Assembly: GCF_002294725.1 (NCBI RefSeq)
Contig: NZ_NSFT01000007.1
Location: forward strand, 248,001 to 312,000
Direction: 5' to 3'
DNA from: Mesorhizobium sp. WSM4313
GTDB lineage: Bacteria > Pseudomonadota > Alphaproteobacteria > Rhizobiales > Rhizobiaceae
Length of the DNA: 64,000 bases
Shown: piece after piece, positions 52,211 through 61,011 of the stretch
Numbering within the stretch: position 1 is the stretch's first letter
How the letters are laid out: each line of letters begins with the position of its first letter
Notes under the pieces: model-generated
The model's input: only the letters and a program-made list of their open reading frames with translations
What the model was told of the DNA's origin: nothing
The model's database searches: none
Translations under genes and position numbers: made by a program

Positions 52211-53749
52211 ATGTCACCCATGAACATTCTTCGCAGACATCGCGTCGCGGCCCTGTTGGGCGCTGCGCTGATCATTTCTCCCGTTATCGGTTCCTTCGCC
52301 CAGAACAGTGCCGGCCTGAGCACCGTGGCCGCGACGACGCAGACGCCGGTCGCCGGCATTACCGCTCCGAACGGCTCCTTCGCGCCTGTCATCGCCGTCA
52401 CCAAGCCGGCCGTCGTCACCATCACCTCGGTCACTAAGGCGCAGGCCCAGGACGATGGCTCGCCGCTTGGCGGCAACGTGCCCTTCGACCAGTTCTTCCA
52501 GCAGTTCTTCGGCGATCAGGGCATGCCGATGCCGCGCACGCCGCCGCAGCAACAGGGGCAGCGCGCCGAGGCGCTCGGCTCCGGCTTCATCGTCGGCGCC
52601 GACGGCACGATCGTCACCAACAACCATGTCGTCAACGGTGCAAGCTCGATCAAGGTGACGCTCGACGACGGCACCGAGCTTCCCGCAAAGCTCGTCGGAC
52701 ACGACGCCAAGAACGACCTGGCGGTGCTCAAGATCAAGGCCGACAAGCCGCTGCCGACCGTCAAATGGGGCGATTCCAGCAAGCTGATGACCGGCGACCA
52801 GGTGCTGGCGATCGGCAATCCGTTCGGCATCGGCACCACGGTCACCGCCGGCATCGTCTCGGCGCGCGGCCGCGACCTGCATAGCGGGCCGTTCGACGAC
52901 TTCATCCAGATCGACGCGCCGATCAACCACGGCAATTCCGGCGGCCCGCTGGTCGACATCCATGGCAATGTGATCGGCATCAACACCGCCATCTACTCGC
53001 CCAATGGCGGCAGCGTCGGCGTAGGCTTCGCCATCCCGTCGGACCAGGCCCAGAAAGTTGTCGCCAAGCTGATGAAGGGCGGCGACATCGAGTACGGCTA
53101 TCTCGGCGTCCAGATCCAGCCGGTCACCCCGGATGTCGCCAGCGCCATCGGCCTTGATCATCCGGGCGGCGCGCTGGTTTCCCAGGTCATCGACGGGTCG
53201 CCGGCGGCCAAGGCCGGCATTGAAACCGGCGATGTCATTACCGGCTTCGGCGGCCAGGAGATCAAGGATCCGAAGGATCTGTCGCGCGCCGTAGCCGACG
53301 TGTCGCCGGGCGCCAAGGAAACCGTCAATATCTGGCGCAAGGGCAAGGCGATGGAGATTTCCGCCGATGTCGGCCGCAACGCTGACGATCAGAAGACGGC
53401 CTCGAACGGCAATGAAGGCCGCAGCCCGTCGGCCGAACAGGGCTTGCGCGTTCCCTCGCTCGGCCTCGGCCTGACCGACCTCACGCCCGATATCCGCGAC
53501 CAGCTCAACCTTTCCCAGAGCCAGCGCGGCGCGGTGGTCGAGCGGGTCAATCCGGACAAGGCGGCATCGGCCGCCGGCATCCAGCCCGGCGATGTCATCG
53601 TCGGCGTTGACCAGACGCCGGTGAAGACGGCCAGGCAGGCCAACCAGGCGATCGCCGAGGCCGGCAAGTCCGGCAAGAAGTCGGTGCTCTTGCTGATCGA
53701 TCGCGGTGACGCGCAGATATTCGTCGCCGTTCCCTTCGCCGCCGGCTGA
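52211..53749 (+). CDS. DegP/HtrA-type periplasmic serine endoprotease
   Basis: 512 residues. ATG at 52211 gives MSPMNILRRHRVAALLGAAL, a signal peptide. The trypsin-like triad is His in TNNHVVNG, Asp in KNDLAVLKI and Ser in NHGNSGGPLVD. Two PDZ domains follow (about 300-385 and 410-505). A Gln/Pro-rich segment PRTPPQQQGQ lies before the protease core. It degrades or refolds damaged envelope proteins. Monocistronic, with a strong hairpin 11 bp after the stop. Confidence 0.94.
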   Translation: MSPMNILRRHRVAALLGAALIISPVIGSFAQNSAGLSTVAATTQTPVAGITAPNGSFAPVIAVTKPAVVTITSVTKAQAQDDGSPLGGNVPFDQFFQQFFGDQGMPMPRTPPQQQGQRAEALGSGFIVGADGTIVTNNHVVNGASSIKVTLDDGTELPAKLVGHDAKNDLAVLKIKADKPLPTVKWGDSSKLMTGDQVLAIGNPFGIGTTVTAGIVSARGRDLHSGPFDDFIQIDAPINHGNSGGPLVDIHGNVIGINTAIYSPNGGSVGVGFAIPSDQAQKVVAKLMKGGDIEYGYLGVQIQPVTPDVASAIGLDHPGGALVSQVIDGSPAAKAGIETGDVITGFGGQEIKDPKDLSRAVADVSPGAKETVNIWRKGKAMEISADVGRNADDQKTASNGNEGRSPSAEQGLRVPSLGLGLTDLTPDIRDQLNLSQSQRGAVVERVNPDKAASAAGIQPGDVIVGVDQTPVKTARQANQAIAEAGKSGKKSVLLLIDRGDAQIFVAVPFAAG

Positions 53750-53760
53750 CGAGGGCCTCG

Positions 53761-53793
53761 ACAGAGCCTGCCGGCGTCTGCGGCAGGCTCTGT
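53761..53793 (+). terminator. Hairpin after the DegP-type gene
   Basis: ACAGAGCCTGCCG pairs perfectly with CGGCAGGCTCTGT around a 7-base loop. No clear T-run follows, so termination may be partial or factor-assisted. Confidence 0.6.
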
Positions 53794-53874
53794 CTGCAAG
53801 ATTTCTGTTGCTCCCCAGAGCGTCTTCGAGAACACTCCCCGCGATCGACCAAATCCGGCGCAAGGGATGTCTCG

Positions 53875-54486
53875 ATGGTTACGCGTGGCTTCTTTTCCGG
53901 ACGGCGTCCTCCTTCCGACACCGACACGCGCATCCCGCCGGGCCAGTATCTGGAGCAGGGTTTCCCGGTTTTGTCGGCGGGGCCGACGCCGCGGGTGCGT
54001 ACCGAGGACTGGTCCTTCACCCTCAAGCGGGGGCCCCGACCGCTCAAGACATGGAACTGGGCCGAATTCAACGCGCTGCCGCAAAGCAAGATGACGCGCG
54101 ACATCCATTGCGTGACGGCCTGGACCAAGTTCAACACGCCCTGGCAAGGTGTGATGATCGACGACATCCTCGCCGATGCCGGCATCGAGCCACCGACGGC
54201 TTACACGCTGGCGCTGTCGTTTGACGGCTATTCCACCAATGTGCCGACCAAGGACCTCGTCACCGGCAAGGCGATGGTGGCGCTGCTTTACGAAGGCAAG
54301 CCGATCACGCCTGATCATGGCGGGCCGGCCCGGCTTCTGGTGCCGCATCTCTATTTCTGGAAATCGGCCAAATGGGTGAACGGGCTGCAGTTCACCGAGC
54401 GCGACGAGCCGGGCTTCTGGGAGCTGCGCGGCTATCACATGTATGGGGACCCTTGGCGCGAGCAGCGCTATTCCAGTGACCCGTGA
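53875..54486 (+). CDS. Sulfite-oxidase-like molybdopterin protein
   Basis: 203 residues, oxidoreductase molybdopterin-binding family. The Mo-coordinating Cys is in DIHCVTAWTKF; LLVPHLYFWKSAKWVNGLQF and ELRGYHMYGDPW are family blocks. There is no twin-Arg signal peptide, so unlike MsrP (YedY) it stays in the cytosol. The next gene, 24 bp downstream, encodes a flavin reductase, so the two may form a two-component reductase. Substrate unknown. Confidence 0.87.
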   Translation: MVTRGFFSGRRPPSDTDTRIPPGQYLEQGFPVLSAGPTPRVRTEDWSFTLKRGPRPLKTWNWAEFNALPQSKMTRDIHCVTAWTKFNTPWQGVMIDDILADAGIEPPTAYTLALSFDGYSTNVPTKDLVTGKAMVALLYEGKPITPDHGGPARLLVPHLYFWKSAKWVNGLQFTERDEPGFWELRGYHMYGDPWREQRYSSDP

Positions 54487-54510
54487 GAGGCGATCTGTGA
54501 GCAGCAATCG

Positions 54511-55257
54511 ATGAGTGCCGAGCCGTCGCCGCAATCGCCCTGGCAGGCAGCCACGATCACCCGCATCCAAAAGCGCACGCCGCGCGTCACCAGCTTCTGG
54601 TTTCAGCCGATGCGGCCCTTCGCCCATCTGGCCGGACAGCATGTCGACATCAGGCTGACGGCGCCGGACGGCTATCAGGCGCGCCGATCCTATTCCATAG
54701 CTTCGGCGCCCGAAGCAGGTGCCGTCGTCGAGCTCGCGATCGAGCGGCTCGACGACGGCGAGGTCTCGCCCTTCTTCCACGACGTGGCTGCCGTCGGCGA
54801 CGAGATCGAGCTGCGCGGGCCGTTGGGCGGCCATTTCATCTGGGAGGAGAGCGACGGCGGGCCGATCCTTCTGGTAGGCGGCGGCTCGGGCGTCGTGCCG
54901 CTGATGGCGATGGTGCGCCATCGCACGCTGCGCAACACGGCGGTACCCGTTGTGCTGGTGTTCTCGGCGCGGGTCTGGGACGAGGTGATTTTCCGCGACG
55001 AGCTGATCGGTCTCGACGATCGCCGCGACGGTTTCGATCTGGTGCTGACGCTGACCCGCGAGCCGGCGAGGCGGCCGCCCGACTATTCCCGGCGCGTCGA
55101 CGCCCGCATGATGGCGCAAGCCATCGAGCGCCTGCCGAAGGCACCGAGGCTCGCCTATGTCTGCGGCTCGAACGCCTTCGTCTCGGCCGCCGCTGATGCC
55201 CTGATTGGCGCCGGCGTTCCGGCGGGGATTATCCGCACCGAGCGCTATGGAGTTTGA
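54511..55257 (+). CDS. FAD-dependent ferredoxin reductase-like protein
   Basis: 248 residues with an FAD barrel (RRSYSIASAPEAG) and an NAD(P) domain (LLVGGGSGVVPLMAMVRHR, VCGSNAFVSAAADAL). No iron-sulfur Cys cluster is visible. It would supply electrons from NAD(P)H to the sulfite-oxidase-like protein encoded just upstream. That partnership is inferred from the 24-bp spacing. Confidence 0.88.
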   Translation: MSAEPSPQSPWQAATITRIQKRTPRVTSFWFQPMRPFAHLAGQHVDIRLTAPDGYQARRSYSIASAPEAGAVVELAIERLDDGEVSPFFHDVAAVGDEIELRGPLGGHFIWEESDGGPILLVGGGSGVVPLMAMVRHRTLRNTAVPVVLVFSARVWDEVIFRDELIGLDDRRDGFDLVLTLTREPARRPPDYSRRVDARMMAQAIERLPKAPRLAYVCGSNAFVSAAADALIGAGVPAGIIRTERYGV

Positions 55258-55286
55258 CAGAAGCCCGTTGAAATTCGACCGAAAAG

Positions 55287-55314
55287 GTAATACCTTGCTT
55301 ACAATTGGTATTAC
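55287..55314. promoter_or_regulatory. Inverted-repeat operator of the VapBC-type pair
   Basis: GTAATACC (55287-55294) and GGTATTAC (55307-55314) form a perfect inverted repeat with centres 20 bp apart, ending 12 bp before the antitoxin start. AbrB-type antitoxins with their toxins repress their own promoters at such sites. Confidence 0.6.
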
Positions 55315-55326
55315 TGAGGAGCGAAG

Positions 55327-55560
55327 ATGGCCACCACCGTTACGTCAAAAGGACAGGTCACCATTCCAAAACCGGTCCGCGATCTGTTGGGGATCGTCCC
55401 GGGAAGCAGGGTCGATTTCCGGCGCGCCGCCGATGGGAGCGTAGTGCTTGCTCGTGTCGACAGAAAGCAAACGGCGAGCCGCTTCGCCAAGTTGCGCGGC
55501 CATGCCGGCGAGGGGCTTACGACCGACGCGATCATGGCGCTGACGCGTGGTGAAGCGTGA
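55327..55560 (+). CDS. vapB: AbrB/MazE-type antitoxin
   Basis: 77 residues. Start at ATG after GAGGAGCGAAG. The swapped-hairpin DNA-binding domain is clear: TVTSKGQVTIPKPVRDLLGI, then VDFRRAADGSVVL. The C-terminal half (about 45-77) is expected to wrap the PIN toxin. It ends in a GTGA overlap with the toxin gene, standard for type II modules. Confidence 0.9.
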   Translation: MATTVTSKGQVTIPKPVRDLLGIVPGSRVDFRRAADGSVVLARVDRKQTASRFAKLRGHAGEGLTTDAIMALTRGEA

Positions 55561-55961
55561 CGCTCATCGACACCAACGTCCTGCTTGACCTTGTTACTGA
55601 CGATCCAAACTGGGCAGATTGGTCGGTTGCTCAGCTTGAGGCGGCGAGCCTCAACGGACCATTGTTTATCAACGATGCGGTCTATGCCGAGCTCGCCGTA
55701 CGCTACGCCCGCATCGAGGATCTTGACGCTTTTCTCGATGCGGCCGGTCTTGAAATGGCTCCCATGCCGAGGGCCGCTCTTTTCCTTGCCGGAAAGGTAT
55801 TTACACAGTACCACCGGTCAGGAGGACAAAAGACTGGTGTTTTGCCGGACTTCTTCATTGGTGCGCACGCTGCGGTCGGCCATCTTCCACTTCTGACCCG
55901 CGATATCGGCCGATATCGAACCTATTTCCCCTCCCTGAAGCTGATTACCCCAGGCCCTTGA
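55557..55961 (+). CDS. vapC: PIN-domain ribonuclease toxin (VapC type)
   Basis: 134 residues, GTG start inside the antitoxin stop. Acidic metal-binding residues are in LIDTNVLLDL (Asp), the Glu of VYAELAVRY, and VLPDFFIGAHA plus LLTRDIGRY near the end, the complete PIN set. It would cleave RNA when free of the antitoxin. Convergent with the nucleotidyltransferase gene, 25 bp apart. Confidence 0.92.
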   Translation: MTLIDTNVLLDLVTDDPNWADWSVAQLEAASLNGPLFINDAVYAELAVRYARIEDLDAFLDAAGLEMAPMPRAALFLAGKVFTQYHRSGGQKTGVLPDFFIGAHAAVGHLPLLTRDIGRYRTYFPSLKLITPGP

Positions 55962-55986
55962 GCCGTCCCGGACTGTTGCGCTGATG

Positions 55987-57459
55987 TCAGCCGGTCGGAG
56001 AGAATTTCGCCGAAACGAGCTGGAAAGGCAGCGCGCCGTAGCTGGCGACGGCCTGCTCGTTGTCCCAGACGCGAAACTGGCGTGACGGCCGAGCCTCCAG
56101 CACCAGGGCCCGTCCTGTCCCCTCAAGCTTCACCTTGCCGCGAAAGCGCAGCATCCGCTCCCCGCCGGAACGACTGATCGACATCGAGCGCAGCCGGGCC
56201 ACGTGCCGGTCGCCCGTATTGATCTCCATCTCGATGCGTCGCCTGACCGGCGGGACGACGATGCGAACGATGAGATCGAGCATCACCTCGCTGGCCTCGC
56301 CCTGCGGTCCGTCCAGGGGTTGCGAGAGCACAAATGCGGCAGGCTCGCCTATGGCCTTGGTCGTCACGGACTTGCCGCGCCACACGATGTCGGGCTCGGT
56401 CTGCTTCAGCCGGCCTTTCTTGCGCTGCAGGCGCAACTGTTTTGCAAATCCCCGCGACAGCCAGGTCAGCGCGCCGAAATCGGTGCGCGGCTTGGCCTGC
56501 AGAACCGACGACAGCCGCGCCGCGCCGCGCCGGTCAGCCATGTCCACCACCTTGGCCAGCACGTCCTCCGGCACAGCGATGCCGATCTCCAGCGCAAGAT
56601 AGGAAAGCGCCACCGCCGCGGCGACGGCGAGACTGCGCCTGGCGATGACATCGAGGAATATGGTCCAGTCGACAGTGCCGCCCTTGATGGCCACGGTGCA
56701 ATCGACCAGCCAGTCGCTATGCGTATGTGCGTCGAGGCCGCCATGCGCGATGGCGAGCGCGATGCGGTCGGCGGTCGAGGGGACGACCACGCTGACGTCG
56801 CTGAATTTGGCGGCAATCGCGCGGCGCCAGATGGCGAGGTCGTCCTCAGTGTTCTGCTGCGACCCGTCATAGGCAAGCTGATGCAGGTCGATGTCGCCGT
56901 AATTGCCCTTGAAGAAATTCATCGAGCGCAGCGATCCCAGCCGTGCGCGCAGATATTGCGGGGAAACACCGCTGGCGATCTGCCAGCCGCGGTCACGCAA
57001 CACATCGAAGGCCGGCTGCATATCGCCTGGCCGCACCAGTATATCGATGTCATGCGCCACGCGCCCGCGCTGCGCGGCGGCATCGAGCGCGATGCGGCTG
57101 GCGCCCTTGATCAACATCACCGTGCAGCCGGCATCGACCATCGCCTTCAGTGCGGGCTCGGCCTCGCGCATGGCCATGCGCGACTTGGTCCATAGCATCT
57201 TTTGCAGGCCGACTAGGCGCGGATAAGCGGCGTTGCCGGCAAGCTTGCGTCCGAACCTGTCGGAAATCGCGGCAAGCAACCGGTGTTCCCGGAAGGAGAC
57301 GTGGTCGATGTCGTTCTCGTTCAGCCAGCCGGCGGCGCAAAGGCGCGCCGCCTCTTCGTCGGGCAGAAGTGCTGCCTTGAGCAACTGGTCGAGCGAGCCA
57401 GTCGGCCAGGACCAGCCATAGTCTGGAAAACGCCTGCCGATGCGACGGATCTTCGCCAT
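55987..57459 (-). CDS. Nucleotidyltransferase family protein (NTP_transf_5 type)
   Basis: 490 residues. Kinship to the large uncharacterised nucleotidyltransferase family is seen in MLIKGASRIAL (118-124 region) and AHDIDILVRPGD, the metal-binding DxD (137-139), with a second GDIDLHQLAY strand. The C-terminal third has no recognised domain. The acceptor is unknown. Last gene of the PqqD-HprK-glycosyltransferase operon; its ATG overlaps the preceding stop (TAATG). Confidence 0.83.
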   Translation of the reverse strand: MAKIRRIGRRFPDYGWSWPTGSLDQLLKAALLPDEEAARLCAAGWLNENDIDHVSFREHRLLAAISDRFGRKLAGNAAYPRLVGLQKMLWTKSRMAMREAEPALKAMVDAGCTVMLIKGASRIALDAAAQRGRVAHDIDILVRPGDMQPAFDVLRDRGWQIASGVSPQYLRARLGSLRSMNFFKGNYGDIDLHQLAYDGSQQNTEDDLAIWRRAIAAKFSDVSVVVPSTADRIALAIAHGGLDAHTHSDWLVDCTVAIKGGTVDWTIFLDVIARRSLAVAAAVALSYLALEIGIAVPEDVLAKVVDMADRRGAARLSSVLQAKPRTDFGALTWLSRGFAKQLRLQRKKGRLKQTEPDIVWRGKSVTTKAIGEPAAFVLSQPLDGPQGEASEVMLDLIVRIVVPPVRRRIEMEINTGDRHVARLRSMSISRSGGERMLRFRGKVKLEGTGRALVLEARPSRQFRVWDNEQAVASYGALPFQLVSAKFSPTG

Positions 57460-58136
57460 TAGCGGGAGCTGGCTTTGCTTTGTGCCCGTCGCAGCATGGC
57501 CAGGCGTGCCACTTCCAGGTAACCGCGGTCGCGTGCCGCGTCGCGCCCATAGGACAGGCTCCCCGGCCTGATGCGCCGCAGCGCCAGGACATCAGGCATC
57601 ATGTCGAGGACAAAACCGCTTTCCCGCGCGCGGGCGATCCAGTCGATCATCTCGCCGCGGCCGCCCGGCGGATCGACGATCGGGCCGACGCTCTCCGCGG
57701 TCTCCCGGCGCATCAGCATCGTCGAGCGCGACCAGCCGGGGGTTGCGGTCGGGGCCATTGCGTCGGGCTCTCCGTCGCGGAAGGCGCGCATACGGGTGAA
57801 GACCCCGGATACGCCGGGAAGCCGTTCGAGATGGGCAAGCTGCGCCGCGATCTTTCCAGGCAGCCAAAGGTCGTCGGCATCGAGCGTGGCCACGAAGGGC
57901 GTCGACAGCGCGGCGATGCCGCGGGTGGTCGCGCTGCCGGGTCCGGCATTGTCCTGGCGCAAAAGCCTGAGCGGCAGGTCGATGCCGCTGATCGCGCCGG
58001 CGAGATCGTCGGTCGAGCCGTCGTCGACCACCACGACCAGTTCGGGCCGCAACGTCTGCGCCGCCACCGATCGCAGCGTCTCCGCGATCGTGGCGCTGGC
58101 GTTGTAGGCCGGAATGACGACGCCGTATGCGCTCAT
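57459..58136 (-). CDS. Family 2 glycosyltransferase
   Basis: 225 residues, starting MSAYGVVIPAYNASATIAET. GT-A fold with VVVDDGSTDD and the metal-binding ATLDADDLWLPGK. Shorter than most GT2 proteins, without membrane helices, so it is probably cytosolic. The start codon overlaps the upstream stop in TGATG. Donor and acceptor are unknown. Confidence 0.88.
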   Translation of the reverse strand: MSAYGVVIPAYNASATIAETLRSVAAQTLRPELVVVVDDGSTDDLAGAISGIDLPLRLLRQDNAGPGSATTRGIAALSTPFVATLDADDLWLPGKIAAQLAHLERLPGVSGVFTRMRAFRDGEPDAMAPTATPGWSRSTMLMRRETAESVGPIVDPPGGRGEMIDWIARARESGFVLDMMPDVLALRRIRPGSLSYGRDAARDRGYLEVARLAMLRRAQSKASSR

Positions 58137-58888
58137 CACATGAACTGCCAGTCCGCGAGTTTCTTCAGTTCGAAGATGCCTTCGATCGGCTTGAGCGAAG
58201 GGTTGGCCCTGCGCCGCTTCATCGACTTGTAGATCGCGCGCATGAACTCGCGCGACTGGACATCTTGCTGCCTTGTCATGTTGCCGGCGTGCCGCCGGTA
58301 ATAAAGCGCCAGCGTGTCCGGAAGCGCGCATCGGGGGCCGACCTCAAAGCTGCGCAGCAGGAAGTCCGTATCCTCGGCCTGGACGAAGTCCTCGTCGAAA
58401 GCGCCGATCCGGTCGACCAGACGGCGCGAGAAGATCGCCGCCGAGAGATGGATGCCGCGAACCGTGATGCTGGTGCTGTCGCGGGTCGGCTCCAGCGTCT
58501 CGTCGTCGATCCTGTCGACCAGCATCATCCTGGAATAGGTGAGCTCGAGAGAAGGATCGCGCCTGAAAAGGTCCAGATCCGCCGCGAAGCGCCCGGCTGG
58601 CGAGATGTCGTCCGAATCGAGAAAGGACACCAGTTCCGTCTCCGGCTTGAGCCGGCTGAGCCCGCTGTTGCGCGCCCGGGTCACGCCCATGTTTTCCTGC
58701 CGAAACAGCCGGATACAAGATGCTTCGTCCATCATCGCGCGCACCGCTTGGGCCGATCCATCCGTCGAGCCGTCATCGATGACGATGATGTCGAGATCGG
58801 CGGCGTCGCGCTGCCTGATGAGCGAACGCAATGCCGCAACGACATAGCGCTCGCGGTTGTAGACAGGCATGATCACGCTCAACTTCAC
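58136..58888 (-). CDS. Family 2 glycosyltransferase
   Basis: 250 residues with a GTG start (CGGAG 6 bases before) that overlaps the kinase-like gene stop as GTGA. VKLSVIMPVYNRERYV, IVIDDGSTDGS and SFLDSDD are the GT-A marks; EDTDFLLR is the acceptor-side ED motif. An upstream in-frame extension to 59131 would overlap the kinase-like gene and is rejected. Companion of the GT2 gene downstream. Confidence 0.88.
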   Translation of the reverse strand: MKLSVIMPVYNRERYVVAALRSLIRQRDAADLDIIVIDDGSTDGSAQAVRAMMDEASCIRLFRQENMGVTRARNSGLSRLKPETELVSFLDSDDISPAGRFAADLDLFRRDPSLELTYSRMMLVDRIDDETLEPTRDSTSITVRGIHLSAAIFSRRLVDRIGAFDEDFVQAEDTDFLLRSFEVGPRCALPDTLALYYRRHAGNMTRQQDVQSREFMRAIYKSMKRRRANPSLKPIEGIFELKKLADWQFM

Positions 58889-59934
58889 CGGGCGCTCCGG
58901 ACAAGGAAATCCGCAATCGTAGCGGCGATTTCTCCTGGGCGTGACCCAAGTGAAATCCGGTAGCATGGCAGTAGCCGGGTCAGATCGCTGAAGAAGCGAA
59001 AACCGCTTTCGCGTTCGCCAGGCATCTGGGCGATGCCGGACGGCGCCAGCGCGATGATGGCATCCTTGCGCGAAATCGGTGCGATCGAACTTGTCTTTCC
59101 GCCGCTGACATGTGGCACCAGCAACGCGCAAATGTCCAGACTCTCACCTACTGGCCGGGGCGCGATCTCGTGAATGTGGAAGGCATGCTTGCCTTGCCAG
59201 TTGAGCGGGCGGCCGGTTCCCAGCCGCCTTTCCAGCCCGAGCCGGGCGAAACCCGGCGGATCCTGCTTCAGGATCGAAAACAGCGGTCGCGCTGTCACGC
59301 CGCCGGAAAGATCGATCAGCACGTAATCGTCACCGACGCTGTCCAGCCCGTTGAGCAGTCCTGCAACGACGGTTCCGGATTTTCCCGCACCCCCGGCGCC
59401 TGCCAGCAGCACGCCCCTGCCGTCGAGGCCCAGCGTGCCGGCATGGGCAAGGCGCATGCCGCGCGCGGCGTATTCCCAGTGCAGGAAGGCGCGCAGCGGC
59501 GACCCCTGCTCCCAAGGCGGAAACGCGTCGGGAGACCGCATCAACTGGACGCCGATCCGTCGGGCGGGATCGTAGACCTGCCAGAAATCCAGATCGTGGT
59601 AATGATGGCCGCGCAGCCCTGCCTCCGCAAGTTTCCGGGCAAAGCCGTGCTCGGTGAAATGCGCATCGTCCCAGCTTGCCGGTTTCGGCATGTCGCCGAT
59701 GCCTGGATGGCCGATGAAGATACGGCATTGGCGGGAGTCCCGCGGATCGCCTTCGGCTTCGATGAAGGCCTGGCCAAGGGCACCCGCGAGCGCGCCGGGA
59801 TCGAGATGCGCGATCAATTCCAGGCCTGGCAGGCGGACAGCACGCCGGACCGGAAACTGTCCGGCCGCGCCTTCGGCAGCGGCGATGAGAAAGCGGGCAT
59901 AGTCCGGCAGGGTCTCGAGCGTCACATGTGGCAT
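58885..59934 (-). CDS. HPr kinase-related P-loop protein
   Basis: 349 residues. Residues about 160-205 resemble the HprK kinase core: AHAGTLG before Walker A GAGGAGKSGT (179-188) and the acidic SVGDDYVLID after it. The N-terminal 150 residues match no domain I know. HprK-like proteins of this group occur with PqqD-like proteins in several uncharacterised or RiPP-linked systems and may phosphorylate a peptide or glycan. True HPr kinase activity is unlikely here, as no PTS gene is near. Confidence 0.83.
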   Translation of the reverse strand: MPHVTLETLPDYARFLIAAAEGAAGQFPVRRAVRLPGLELIAHLDPGALAGALGQAFIEAEGDPRDSRQCRIFIGHPGIGDMPKPASWDDAHFTEHGFARKLAEAGLRGHHYHDLDFWQVYDPARRIGVQLMRSPDAFPPWEQGSPLRAFLHWEYAARGMRLAHAGTLGLDGRGVLLAGAGGAGKSGTVVAGLLNGLDSVGDDYVLIDLSGGVTARPLFSILKQDPPGFARLGLERRLGTGRPLNWQGKHAFHIHEIAPRPVGESLDICALLVPHVSGGKTSSIAPISRKDAIIALAPSGIAQMPGERESGFRFFSDLTRLLPCYRISLGSRPGEIAATIADFLVRSAR

Positions 59935-59967
59935 GGTCTGTTCCGGCCGCCCTGGCCCTTCGCCGGT

Positions 59968-60390
59968 TCAGGAAACCTGCTTGACAGCCGGCCAGCCGAG
60001 CGGCTCCTCGACTTCGTGGATCGGGTCGACGATGATCAAGTCGGCAAGGTCGTCATGGACACTGACGTGGAGCGGTTCGCTCGCCGCCGCCAGCGCCGCC
60101 GGCAAATCGTCGAATGACGGCAGCGGCGTTGCGCTGGAAGGCGCCAGCAGCCCGAACTCGACCAGCTGCGTAATGAATGCCTCGATCGCGGCGGCGTCGA
60201 TTCTGCCAGCGGCCGATCGGATCAGCGCTTCGGTGCCGACACCCGAGGAAAGCGCCTGCCACACTTTGCTGCCGGAATCGGAGAAGCCGAAATATTTGCC
60301 GTTTGAGAGGTCGAGCACGACAGCTTCGCCATCGAAAGATTCGAAAACGATGTCCCGGCTCGCAACGGCGTAGACGTCGGAAAGAGGCAT
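59968..60390 (-). CDS. PqqD-like peptide-binding (RRE) protein
   Basis: 140 residues; ATG at 60390 follows AAGGAC. A PqqD fold is indicated by EAVVLDLSNGKYFGFSDSGS then KVWQALSSG and a three-helix part. PqqD domains bind leader peptides of ribosomal peptides. Residues 90-140 form an acidic tail specific to this protein. It is first in a five-gene operon with an HprK-like protein, two glycosyltransferases and a nucleotidyltransferase. Confidence 0.83.
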   Translation of the reverse strand: MPLSDVYAVASRDIVFESFDGEAVVLDLSNGKYFGFSDSGSKVWQALSSGVGTEALIRSAAGRIDAAAIEAFITQLVEFGLLAPSSATPLPSFDDLPAALAAASEPLHVSVHDDLADLIIVDPIHEVEEPLGWPAVKQVS

Positions 60391-61011
60391 GTCCTTGACC
60401 CCCGCTCTGCAATTCCGGCCGGCGGCTGCGCCGGTCGTAATCGTTGCCCTGACCCCAGGACAACGCCTGTAAACACTCGATCCTTGCTTGGCAAGGCAAG
60501 CCATAACGGCGCCATCTCGACCATTTGGCGTTCAATTCGCGGTTCGAGCCCCGATTTTTGGGCGCCGACAAGCAGGGCGACCGCGACCCTCCCGGCGCGA
60601 ATGCCCGCTGGCCTTCAGTCTGAACACGGTCATGGAGGGGGCCGAATCGGTCTGTGGAACGGGGGTATGATGGTTAATAGTATCGAAAAGTGACTATTAG
60701 GAGATTCTAAAATCGAACTGAACGGTTCGTTTCTGTTGACGGTGCGTGCAGGACGCTGTGAACGTTGGCGCTCCGATACATTTGGTGAGTCAACGGTCAA
60801 ATTCGCATAAGTCATTGATTAGATACGATAAAAATAAGGTCATAGGCATGCTTATCAAAACTTCAAGATGCGGAATCATGGTCCAGACGGAAAAACTTCG
60901 TGATTGGAATCCTGCCCTCGGCTCACCCAAATCAGCGCTGTCCGAACGACGCGATTTCATTCCCAAGACACGCCGCTAGACGGACTGAATAAAGATACTG
61001 GAGTAGCAAAA
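60391..61011. other. Gene-free stretch between the PqqD-like operon and the DUF680 genes
   Basis: 621 bp holding divergent promoters. The part from about 60660 to 60870 is visibly more AT-rich than its surroundings and includes a 7-bp inverted repeat TAATAGT (60675-60681) / ACTATTA (60693-60699). Short open frames exist on both strands but lack ribosome sites and recognisable content. Confidence 0.6.

Noticed and set aside
58885..59934. Genuine HPr kinase/phosphorylase
   Set aside because: Only the P-loop core matches; no HPr or EIIA genes are near and the N-terminal half is unlike HprK.
60630..60815. 61-codon open frame on the minus strand upstream of the PqqD-like gene, as a possible precursor peptide
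   Set aside because: No ribosome binding site before the ATG, proline-rich random-looking end, no leader-core layout, and separated from the PqqD-like gene by 240 bp.
60746..60979. 77-codon open frame on the plus strand before the DUF680 genes
   Set aside because: No ribosome site, no recognisable content and mixed composition; probably part of the promoter region.
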